Source: Nonomuraea sp. SBT364 (GTDB lineage Bacteria > Actinomycetota > Actinomycetes > Streptosporangiales > Streptosporangiaceae). From it: a stretch of 64,000 bases of DNA. Both the position numbers and the translations under genes were made by a program. The notes under the pieces are model-generated. The model was not told the origin of the DNA. It saw only the letters and a program-made list of their open reading frames with translations, and did no database searches. The DNA lies in contig NZ_LAVL01000002.1 of assembly GCF_001083785.1 (NCBI RefSeq), positions 1-64,000 on the forward strand, read 5' to 3'. Below are positions 57,403 to 64,000 of this stretch, piece after piece. Positions within the stretch are counted from its first letter, which is position 1. Every line of letters starts with the position of its first letter.

Positions 57403-58599
57403 ATGAGCGAGCACCTCGGCCCCTACCAGTTGCTCTCGCGGCTGGGCTCGGGCGGGTTCGGCGAAGTGCACCTGGCGCTCGACCCCGACGGGCGGACGGT
57501 CGCGGTCAAGGTGCTGCATCCGCACGTGGTGGCCGACGGCGGGGCGCTGGCCCGGCTGTCGCGCGAGGTGGAGACCATGCGCCGGGTGGGCGGCCCGCAC
57601 GTCGCGGAGGTGCTCGACGCCTCGCTCGACGTGGCGCGCCCCTACCTGGTCACCCGCTACGTCCAGGGCAGGCCGCTCAGCGCCGTCCCGGTGCCGGTGG
57701 CCGACGTGCGGCCGCTGGCGACCGGGCTGGCCGACGCGCTGCTGGCCATGCACGAGGCCGGGGTGGTGCACCGCGACCTCAAGCCGGCCAACGTGATGAT
57801 GGCCGACGGCGTGCCCGTCGTCATCGACTTCGGCATCGCCAGCGCGCTCGACTCCCTGTCGGTCACCGCCTCCGGCGCGGTGGTCGGCACTCCCGGCTAC
57901 TTAGCTCCCGAGGTGCTGGAGGGCGGTGACGCGGGGCCGGAGGCGGACGTGTTCTCCTTCGGCGCGACGCTGGCCTACGCCGCCACCGGGCGGCAGCCGT
58001 ACGGTCAGGGGCCGGCGTCGGCGGTCGCCTATCGGGTCGTCCACCACGAGCCCGATCTGGACGGCGCGCCCGGCTGGCTGGAGCCGCTGCTGCGCGAATG
58101 TCTCGCCGTCGACCCGGCGGCGCGCCCGACGGCCGCGCGGATCTGCGAGCGGCTGGGGGTGGAGGCGCCGCCCAGACCGCGCTTCTCCCGGCGGCGTGCG
58201 GCACGTGACGTGCATCACCTGTCCACCCGCGAGATGCGGCTGCCGGCCAAGGAGCCGGCGGAGGTCGCCAGGGCCAGGCACCGCGAGCGGGTGCGCAGGC
58301 GCTGGCTGATCGGCTCGGGGCTGTTCGTGTCGCTGCTGGCGGCCGCCGCGCGTGAGCCGCTGCCGGAGGTGGCGCTGTTCCTGCTGGCGGCGTTCACGCT
58401 GGTGGTGGTCATCGACGCGGGCTTCGGGCTGTACGCGCGCGGGCCGTTCAGGAAGGGCCGGATCGTCGCCGACTTCGCGGGCATCGCGGGGGCGCTGGGG
58501 CTGTCGGTGGCGTTGAGCACGTTGTTCAGCACGCCGGTGCTGGCGCTGTTCGCGGGGACGGCTTTGGTGGTGGGGGTCGTGTTCCTGCTCTCCGCGTGA
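57403..58599 (+). CDS. membrane-anchored serine/threonine protein kinase 3 with TTA codon
   Basis: 398 aa from ATG 57403 (AGGGGG upstream). Kinase motifs LGSGGFGEVH, VAVKVL, HRDLKPAN, DFGIAS, GTPGYLAPE. The linker is short and only three or four membrane helices follow, so it is the smallest of the trio. Leu in the conserved GYLAPE is coded by TTA (57901-57903), whereas both sister kinases use CTG there. In streptomycetes TTA restricts translation to growth phases with the bldA tRNA. Last gene of the kinase operon. Confidence 0.9.
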   Translation: MSEHLGPYQLLSRLGSGGFGEVHLALDPDGRTVAVKVLHPHVVADGGALARLSREVETMRRVGGPHVAEVLDASLDVARPYLVTRYVQGRPLSAVPVPVADVRPLATGLADALLAMHEAGVVHRDLKPANVMMADGVPVVIDFGIASALDSLSVTASGAVVGTPGYLAPEVLEGGDAGPEADVFSFGATLAYAATGRQPYGQGPASAVAYRVVHHEPDLDGAPGWLEPLLRECLAVDPAARPTAARICERLGVEAPPRPRFSRRRAARDVHHLSTREMRLPAKEPAEVARARHRERVRRRWLIGSGLFVSLLAAAAREPLPEVALFLLAAFTLVVVIDAGFGLYARGPFRKGRIVADFAGIAGALGLSVALSTLFSTPVLALFAGTALVVGVVFLLSA

Positions 58600-58615
58600 C
58601 CGAATAAAGTTCGGT
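58599..58615. promoter_or_regulatory. ACCGAA-N5-TTCGGT inverted repeat after kinase 3
   Basis: A perfect 6-base stem with a 5-base loop begins at the last base of the kinase 3 stop codon. It could be a short terminator or an operator for the etfBA promoter in the following 170 bases. No T-run follows. Confidence 0.35.
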
Positions 58616-58782
58616 ATGGTGAGAGGCGCTGGCGTTTGCACGCAAGCTACTGATGGGTAACATGACCGCGGGAGCCCCGATGTCACAACATCACAGGGCA
58701 CCTGGCAGTCTGGACAGCATGCATCCGGCGCCACCGCAGCGACGCGGTGGCGCACGCGAACACGGGAGGTCGGCCACCGGCC

Positions 58783-59562
58783 ATGAACATCGTCGTCTGC
58801 GTGAAGCAGGTCCCCGATACGGCGACCGAGCGCAAGCTGCGGTCCGATGACAAGACGCTCGACCGTGACGCGGTCGACGGCGTGGTGAACGAGCTTGACG
58901 AGTATGCCGTCGAGGAGGCTCTGAAGCTCAAGGAAGCCCACGGCGGTGAGGTGACGGTCCTCACCATGGGGCCGGGCAAGGCCACCGAGACCATCCGCAA
59001 GGCCCTCGCGATGGGTGCCGACAAGGCGGTCCACCTCTTCGACGACGCGCTGCACGGCTCCGACGCGCTGTCGACCTCCTACGCGATGGCGCAGGCGCTG
59101 AAGAAGATCGGGTTCGACCTGGTCATCCTCGGCTCCGAGTCCACCGACGCGCGCACCGGCGTGCTGCCTGCGATGCTGGCCGAGCGCCTCGGCACGCCGC
59201 AGCTCACGCTGGCCAACAAGGTCGACGTCGACGGCACCTCGATCAGTGTCCAGCGGCTGACCGACTACGGCTACGACAAGGTCGAGGCCACGCTGCCCGC
59301 CGTCGTGTCGGTGGTCGAGAAGATCAACGAGCCGCGCTACCCGTCCTTCAAGGGCATCATGGCGGCCAAGAAGAAGCCGGTCGAGACGCTGGCCGTGGCC
59401 GACGCCGAGATCGACGCCGCCCAGGTGGGCCTCGGCGCCGCCTGGTCGCAGGTCGTCGACTTCGCCGCCGCCCCGCCGCGCGCGGCCGGCACGATCGTCA
59501 AGGACGAGGGCGACGGCGGCGCGAAGGTCGCCGACTTCCTGGCGTCCAAGAAGTTCATCTGA
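58783..59562 (+). CDS. etfB: electron transfer flavoprotein beta subunit
   Basis: 259 aa from ATG 58783, which fits the family start MNIVVCVKQVPDT; a GGGAGG lies rather far upstream. Contains the AMP-binding features of EtfB (VNELDEYAVEEALKLKE, TMGPGKATETIRKALAMGADKAVHL, shown in part) and the recognition-loop region LGSESTDARTG. With EtfA it carries electrons from acyl-CoA dehydrogenases to the quinone pool. The two FadE enzymes encoded 44 kb away in this window would be natural donors. Confidence 0.95.
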   Translation: MNIVVCVKQVPDTATERKLRSDDKTLDRDAVDGVVNELDEYAVEEALKLKEAHGGEVTVLTMGPGKATETIRKALAMGADKAVHLFDDALHGSDALSTSYAMAQALKKIGFDLVILGSESTDARTGVLPAMLAERLGTPQLTLANKVDVDGTSISVQRLTDYGYDKVEATLPAVVSVVEKINEPRYPSFKGIMAAKKKPVETLAVADAEIDAAQVGLGAAWSQVVDFAAAPPRAAGTIVKDEGDGGAKVADFLASKKFI

Positions 59563-59581
59563 GAACGGGGGTTTTACTGAT

Positions 59582-60535
59582 ATGTCGGAGATTCTCGTTC
59601 TCGTCGAGCAGGTCGACGGCGAGGTCAAGAAGGTCACGCTCGAACTCCTGACCCTGGCCCGCTCCCTCGGCTCGCCGTCCGCCGTCTGGGCCGGTCCCGG
59701 CGTCACCGCCGAGGCCAAGGCCAAGCTGGCCGAATACGGCGCGGACAAGATCTACGTGGCCGGCGCCGAGGAGATCGTCGGCTACGTGGTCGCGCCCAAG
59801 GCCGAGCTGCTCGCCCAGCTCGTCTCCGCCCAGTCGCCGGCCGCCGTCCTGGTCGCCGCCACGGCCGAGGGCAAGGAGATCGCGGGCCGGCTGGCCGTCA
59901 AGACCGACTCGGGCGTCATCACCGACGCCGTCGGCCTCGGCGAGGGCTTCGTGGCCGAGCAGTCGATCTTCGGTGGCGGCGTGAACGTCCGGTCGAAGGT
60001 GGCCAAGGGCACCCCGATCGTCGCCGTGCGCCCCAACTCGACGGCCCCCGTGGCCGCCGCCGGGGCCGGGGCCGATGAGGAGGTGTCGGTCACGCTGTCC
60101 GACGCCGCCAAGTCCGCCCGCATCGTCGAGCGCGTCAAGCAGGAGAAGGGCGCCCGCCCCGAGCTCACCGAGGCCGCGATCGTGGTCTCCGGCGGCCGTG
60201 GGGTCGGCTCGGCGGAGAACTTCTCGGTCATCGAGGGCCTGGCCGACGCCCTGGGCGCGGCCGTGGGCGCCTCCCGCGCCGCCACGGACGCCGGCTGGTA
60301 CCCCCACCAGTTCCAGGTGGGCCAGACGGGCAAGACCGTGTCCCCGCAGCTCTACATCGCCGCGGGCATCTCGGGCGCGATCCAGCACCGGGCCGGCATG
60401 CAGACCGCGAAGACCATCATCGCGATCAACAAGGACCCGGAAGCGCCGATCTTTGAGCTGGCCGACTACGGCATCGTGGGCGACCTGCACCAGATCGTCC
60501 CGCAGCTCACCGAAGAGGTGGACAAGCGCAAGTAG
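59582..60535 (+). CDS. etfA: electron transfer flavoprotein alpha subunit
   Basis: 317 aa, 19 bases after etfB. The C-terminal FAD domain is typical: [25 protein letters not shown], the [23 protein letters not shown] loop, and [17 protein letters not shown] with [22 protein letters not shown] (shown in parts). It binds FAD and pairs with EtfB. A strong hairpin follows the stop. Confidence 0.95.
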   Translation: MSEILVLVEQVDGEVKKVTLELLTLARSLGSPSAVWAGPGVTAEAKAKLAEYGADKIYVAGAEEIVGYVVAPKAELLAQLVSAQSPAAVLVAATAEGKEIAGRLAVKTDSGVITDAVGLGEGFVAEQSIFGGGVNVRSKVAKGTPIVAVRPNSTAPVAAAGAGADEEVSVTLSDAAKSARIVERVKQEKGARPELTEAAIVVSGGRGVGSAENFSVIEGLADALGAAVGASRAATDAGWYPHQFQVGQTGKTVSPQLYIAAGISGAIQHRAGMQTAKTIIAINKDPEAPIFELADYGIVGDLHQIVPQLTEEVDKRK

Positions 60536-60537
60536 CC

Positions 60538-60576
60538 GGACCCGGCGGGCCCCCCGGAAGGGAGGCCCGCCGGTCC
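60538..60576. terminator. bidirectional terminator hairpin between etfA and HIT gene
   Basis: GGACC-C-GGCGGGCC (60538-60551) pairs with GGCCCGCC-GGTCC (60564-60576): 13 base pairs with one bulged C and a 12-base loop. It fills the whole gap between two convergent genes. A long GC stem without T-run is usual for actinobacterial terminators. Confidence 0.6.
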
Positions 60577-60579
60577 GCG

Positions 60580-61074
60580 TCACAGCCGCTCTCTGAGCCG
60601 CGCCGCCAGGTCGGCGGCCTGTTCCGGCGTCCAGGGAATGAGGCCGTTCTCCGACATGAGCGCGTAGAACTGCTGCTGCTCGTACGGGGTGCCCGGGGGG
60701 AGCGGCGCGATGTGCCAGTGCAGGTGGGAGTTGCCCTGCTGGCTGCCCAGCGACAGCAGGTAGGTGCGTTCCGACGGCACGACCGCCTCCACGGCCAGCG
60801 CCACCTTCCTGACCAGGCGCATCAGGGCGAGGTAGGCGTCCTCGTCCAGGTCGCGCACCGCGTGTTCGACGTGCGCCTTGGGGCTCACCAGGACGTAGCC
60901 GGGCAACGTCGGGTAGCGGGCCAGGAACGCCAGGTGCCGGTCGTCCTCGTAGACGATCTCCTCCAGGTCGTACGCCGGGTCGCCGGCGACGATGGCGCAG
61001 ATGAAGCACGGCGTGGACCGGACGCGCGCCACGTAGGCGTCGACGTCGAACCGGACGTTTCTCTCCATGATCAC
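60580..61074 (-). CDS. HIT family protein
   Basis: 164 aa from GTG 61074, or ATG 61068. The histidine triad H-x-H-x-H is present in NSHLHWHIAPLP, with the upstream FICAIVAGDPAY and PGYVLVSPKAHVEH blocks. HIT proteins hydrolyse nucleotide-phosphoramidates or dinucleoside polyphosphates. One base separates it from the response-regulator stop, so it is the last gene of the ABC-DesK-DesR transcript. Confidence 0.9.
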   Translation of the reverse strand: MIMERNVRFDVDAYVARVRSTPCFICAIVAGDPAYDLEEIVYEDDRHLAFLARYPTLPGYVLVSPKAHVEHAVRDLDEDAYLALMRLVRKVALAVEAVVPSERTYLLSLGSQQGNSHLHWHIAPLPPGTPYEQQQFYALMSENGLIPWTPEQAADLAARLRERL

Positions 61075-61075
61075 A

Positions 61076-61681
61076 TTAAAGCCATCCCAGGTCGCGGGCG
61101 CGCCGGACGGCTGTGTGCCGGTTCTCGACGGCCAGCTTGGTCACCGCCGACGACAGGTGGTTGCGCACGGTGCCTTCCGACAGGCCCAGCTCGCGGGCGA
61201 CTCGCGACACCGGGGCGCCGCCCGCCGCGGCGCGCAGCGTGTCGAGCTCGCGGGGGGTCAGCGGGCACTCCTGGGCGGACAGGGCGTCGGCGGCCAGCTC
61301 GGGGTCGATGTAGCGGCCGCCGTCGTGCACCTGCCTGATCACCTTGGCCAGCATGGCGGCCGGGTTGTCCTTGCCGACGAAACCGCGCACGCCCGCCGCC
61401 ATCGCCCGGCGCAGATAGCCGGGGCGCCCGTGGCCGGTGACGATGACGATCCGGCAGCCGGGCACCTGCGCGCCGATCAGCTCGGCGGCGGCGAGGCCGT
61501 CGAGGCCGGGCATGTCGATGTCCAGCATGGCCACGTCGGGACGCAGCTCCACGGCCAGGCGCACGGCCTCGTCGCCGCGTCCGGTCTCGGCGACCACCTC
61601 GATGCCGGGCTCGGTGCCCAGCAGCGCCACGAACGCGCCCCGTACCAGGTGGTGGTCCTCGGCGAGGAGCAGTTTGATCAC
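61076..61681 (-). CDS. LuxR-family response regulator (DesR-like)
   Basis: 201 aa from GTG 61681, overlapping the kinase stop by 4 bases (GTGA). The receiver domain has the acidic pair (LAEDHHLVRGAF), phospho-acceptor Asp in VAMLDIDMPGLDG and conserved Lys in GFVGKDNPA. The LuxR helix-turn-helix follows (LTPRELDTLRAAAGG, VARELGLSEGTVRNHLSSAV). Together with the adjacent histidine kinase and ABC-2 exporter this has the layout of DesK/DesR or antibiotic-responsive exporter systems. Probable target: the upstream ABC operon. Confidence 0.93.
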   Translation of the reverse strand: MIKLLLAEDHHLVRGAFVALLGTEPGIEVVAETGRGDEAVRLAVELRPDVAMLDIDMPGLDGLAAAELIGAQVPGCRIVIVTGHGRPGYLRRAMAAGVRGFVGKDNPAAMLAKVIRQVHDGGRYIDPELAADALSAQECPLTPRELDTLRAAAGGAPVSRVARELGLSEGTVRNHLSSAVTKLAVENRHTAVRRARDLGWL

Positions 61682-62805
61682 AGCGGCACCGACGCGGTGA
61701 TCCGGAACCGGCCGCCGCCGCACTCGGCCTCCAGCGCGCCGCCGGTCGCCCGCATCCGCTCGGTCAGGCCGGTCAGGCCGTTGCCGAGGGTGAAGCGGCC
61801 GCCGGTCGGGCCGCCGTCGTTGACGATCTCCAGGTGCACCCGGCCCTCCTCGGTGTGGACGGTGACCTCGCACCAGGTGGCGGCGCTGTGGCGCAGGACG
61901 TTCGTGACGGCCTCGCGCGCCACCCAGCCGAGCGGCACGTGCACGTGGCCGGGCAGGCCGGCGGGCAGCTCGGGCTTGTCGCAGCGGATGCCGGCGGCGC
62001 CGAGCACGGCGGCGACGCCGTCCAGCTCGGTCGCCAGCGACGTGGCCCGGTAACCGCGCACCAGCTCGCGCACGTCGTGCACGGAGGTGCGGGCGATCCG
62101 CTGGATCTCGGCCAGCTCCGCGCCTGCCCGCTCCGGGCTGGCCGTGACCAGCCGCTCGCCCAGCTCGGCGCGGAGCGCGATGGCGTGCAGGGTGTGGCCG
62201 AGCGTGTCGTGCAGGTCGCGGGAGAAGCGCAGCCGCTCCTCGTCCACGGCCCGCCGCGCCAGCTCGGCCCGCGCCTCGCGCAGGTCGTCGATCAGGTGGC
62301 AGAGCCAGGCCACCCCGTACGTCATCGGCGCGATCGTCGGCATCGCCAGCAGCCCGTACAGCAGCGCGACGGACATCGGCAGCCCCGCGAAGAGGATCAG
62401 CGCCGGCGTCACGGCGATCGCGGTCAGCGTGACCGCCCAGGTCACGGCGGGACGGGCGAACGCCACGGCCGCCACCGAGATGAACGCCATCGGCAGCCCG
62501 ATCCACGCGGGCCCGGCGAAGAGCGGCACACCGTACGCGACCAGCCCGATCACGGCCACGTCGAGGGAGTGCCGCCACGTCAGCCGGCGCAGGAAGGCCG
62601 CCCAGAGCACCCGCGCGTAGCTGACCGTGAGCATCGTCGTGAGCAGGAGCGCCAGAGCCAGCGGCCACCACCGGTCGCTGGCGAAGGTGACGACCCCGAC
62701 GCCCAGCGCGAACAGCATGGGACCGGCGAACAGGGCCACCGCCACGCCGGAGATGACCCTGGTGCTGACGACCGGTGCGCTCACATGACGCATTATCGCC
62801 ATCAT
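61678..62805 (-). CDS. sensor histidine kinase, HisKA_3 (DesK-like)
   Basis: 375 aa from ATG 62805, which overlaps the permease stop (ATGA). Five or six N-terminal membrane helices form the sensor, with no large extracellular domain. The phospho-acceptor His lies in FSRDLHDTLGHTLHAIALR, and the ATPase has REAVTNVLRHSAAT (N box) and GNGLTGLTERM (G box). The membrane-embedded sensor suggests that it detects membrane state or a membrane-active drug, which fits the adjacent ABC exporter. Confidence 0.93.
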   Translation of the reverse strand: MMAIMRHVSAPVVSTRVISGVAVALFAGPMLFALGVGVVTFASDRWWPLALALLLTTMLTVSYARVLWAAFLRRLTWRHSLDVAVIGLVAYGVPLFAGPAWIGLPMAFISVAAVAFARPAVTWAVTLTAIAVTPALILFAGLPMSVALLYGLLAMPTIAPMTYGVAWLCHLIDDLREARAELARRAVDEERLRFSRDLHDTLGHTLHAIALRAELGERLVTASPERAGAELAEIQRIARTSVHDVRELVRGYRATSLATELDGVAAVLGAAGIRCDKPELPAGLPGHVHVPLGWVAREAVTNVLRHSAATWCEVTVHTEEGRVHLEIVNDGGPTGGRFTLGNGLTGLTERMRATGGALEAECGGGRFRITASVPL

Positions 62806-63599
62806 GCGCGGCGCGGGTCCCACCGGAAGTAGCGGCGGGTGAACCAGAGGCCGGCGCCGATCCACAGCAGCCCGATCCCGATCGCGGCGGCCGACACCTG
62901 GAACGACTCCAGAAAGCCGACGACGGGGGCGGCCTCGGCGGCGAAGTCGCGGCCCAGGATCGCGGTGCGCATCATCGCCACGATCGGCGACAGCGGCAGC
63001 ACGTCGGCGACCCGCTGCCCCCACTCGGGCAGCACGCTCACCGGGAACATGAGCCCGGCGCCGAACATGCTCAGGAACAGCACGGGCAGCGCGATGAGCT
63101 GGGCCACCTCGTAGTTGGGGATCAGCCCGGCCGTGCCGATCGCCAGCGCGGCGAACATGGCGGCGCCCAGCAGGAACGCGAGCAGCAGCAGCGGGAGGTT
63201 GCTCGGCATCGGCGCGCCGGCCACGCCGATCGCGTACACCAGGATGACCACCGCCTGCACCGCTCCGAGTATGGTCGCGTGCACGATGTCACCGGCGAAG
63301 ATCGCGCTGGTGGGCAGCGCGCTGCCGCGCAGCCGCTTGTAGACGCGCTCCTCGCGCCGCACCACCACGGCGGTGGCGATCGTCATGTACGAGAACGGCA
63401 GCACCACCGCGATCGCGCCCACCGCCGCGAACGCCGCGCCCGGCACGCCGTTCACGGAACCGGCCGACTGCGGGCCGCTCGTGTAGACGAACGCCAGGAA
63501 CAGCGGCAGCAGCAGGACGGTGAACGCCATGCCGCGCTGCCGCAGCAGGACCGTCTGGTTGAGCCGCGCCTGCGCCCACACCATCGACAACCAGTTCAC
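62802..63599 (-). CDS. ABC-2 type transporter permease
   Basis: 265 aa from GTG 63599. Six membrane helices with the ABC-2 layout; the coupling-region YKRLRGSALPTSAIFAGDI and the loop MFGAGLMFPVSVLPEWGQRVADVLPLSP (shown in parts) are typical of drug/lipid exporters next to DesKR. It pairs with the ATPase encoded immediately upstream; the genes overlap by 4 bases. Confidence 0.92.
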   Translation of the reverse strand: MNWLSMVWAQARLNQTVLLRQRGMAFTVLLLPLFLAFVYTSGPQSAGSVNGVPGAAFAAVGAIAVVLPFSYMTIATAVVVRREERVYKRLRGSALPTSAIFAGDIVHATILGAVQAVVILVYAIGVAGAPMPSNLPLLLLAFLLGAAMFAALAIGTAGLIPNYEVAQLIALPVLFLSMFGAGLMFPVSVLPEWGQRVADVLPLSPIVAMMRTAILGRDFAAEAAPVVGFLESFQVSAAAIGIGLLWIGAGLWFTRRYFRWDPRRA

Positions 63600-64000
63600 G
63601 CCGCCACCCTCTCCGTCGCCGCCACCTCAAGAAAGATCTCTTCGAGCGTCGGCCTGCGGACCTCCAGGCCGTCCAGCTCCCTGCCGTGCCGGTGCGCCCA
63701 GCTCAGCAGGATCCGCAGGTCCTCCTGCGGCCGGTCGGTCTCGACCGAGTACGACTCGCCGCTCAGCGTCACCGAACGCCCGGCCGTGCCCGGCTCGTAC
63801 GGCAGGTCGCCGGGCAGGACGCCGGGGAGCCGGAAGGTCACGCGGGTGCCGCGTCCGCCGAGCACGTCGGCCAGCGTCCCCTCGGTGACGATCCGGCCGG
63901 CGTGCATGATGGCCAGCCGCTGCGCGAGCTGCTCGGCCTCGTCCAGGTAGTGGGTGGTGAGCAGGACGGTGGTGCCCTCGGCGACCATCTCGCGGATCAG
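63596..64000 (-). CDS. ABC transporter ATPase, C-terminal part (5' end outside window)
   Basis: The frame is open to the window edge, so only the last 134 residues or so are seen. They begin just before the H-loop (LLTTHYLDEAEQLAQRLAIMHAGRI), the mark of ABC-2/daunorubicin-resistance-type ATPases, and end with the family C-terminal domain (RRPTLEEIFLEVA). It powers the permease encoded next. Confidence 0.92.
   Translation of the reverse strand: MIREMVAEGTTVLLTTHYLDEAEQLAQRLAIMHAGRIVTEGTLADVLGGRGTRVTFRLPGVLPGDLPYEPGTAGRSVTLSGESYSVETDRPQEDLRILLSWAHRHGRELDGLEVRRPTLEEIFLEVAATERVAA

Overview
This window is high-GC actinobacterial DNA. GTG and TTG starts are common, genes are tightly packed with 4-base start/stop overlaps, and TTA codons are very rare. 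The GlgE glycogen/maltosyl route, a KstR-type steroid-catabolism island, DesK/DesR-like signalling, membrane-anchored Ser/Thr kinases and secreted xylanases together suggest a filamentous soil actinomycete, probably of the Streptosporangiales (Nonomuraea-like). The genus is an inference. I see no tRNA, rRNA, insertion sequence, prophage or CRISPR array, and no stretch longer than about 260 bases lacks a gene.

Layout. 1-3325: the end of an MFS exporter, a LigD-type 3'-phosphoesterase with a degenerate ligase domain, and two tandem secreted paralogues. 3322-6254: a FadR-type regulator, a metallo-beta-lactamase-fold hydrolase and a thiolase whose promoter carries a perfect match to the KstR box. 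6298-7293: a SigG-like ECF sigma factor. 7442-12544: a three-gene CATRA-type conflict cassette (small protein, two-TM protein, giant TPR-CHAT caspase-like protease). 12553-18026: a KstR-like repressor facing a complete copy of the mycobacterial igr gene order (fadE28-fadE29-chsH2-chsH1-ltp2) for removal of the last steroid side-chain carbons, followed by a frameshifted DUF981 membrane gene. 18775-23787: a sigma-like protein with a transmembrane tail, then a four-gene osmoprotectant ABC importer.

23825-29571: flavin reductase, SppA protease and two secreted subtilisins. 29658-42303: alpha-glucan and trehalose metabolism. glgE, treS and mak form one operon, glgP is divergent, and glgB is cut off from them by an MFS exporter and a vapBC toxin-antitoxin pair that begins inside the end of mak. 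42351-48410: RpiR regulator, two-domain peptidoglycan hydrolase, enoyl-CoA hydratase, and a GH30-GH10 xylan-degrading operon with a CGAAA-N-TTTCG palindrome. 48600-53294: a coiled-coil protein paired with a QueC-like PP-loop enzyme of unknown function, an M55 D-aminopeptidase, a Tat-exported amine oxidase and a YbaK-like deacylase. 53427-58599: three tandem Ser/Thr kinases with multi-pass membrane tails, the third carrying a TTA codon in a conserved kinase motif. 58783-64000: electron transfer flavoprotein etfBA, a HIT protein, and a DesR/DesK two-component system next to an ABC-2 exporter whose ATPase runs off the edge.

How the genes work together. The thiolase, the igr-like operon, the enoyl-CoA hydratase and etfBA can be read as pieces of steroid/fatty-acid beta-oxidation, with Etf taking electrons from the FadE28/FadE29 dehydrogenase. 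GlgE, TreS and Mak convert trehalose through maltose-1-phosphate to alpha-glucan, which GlgB branches and GlgP degrades. The most unusual content is the CATRA/CHAT cassette, the orphan QueC-like enzyme pair, the dead ligase domain attached to an intact phosphoesterase, and several hairpins that appear to bury ribosome binding sites.
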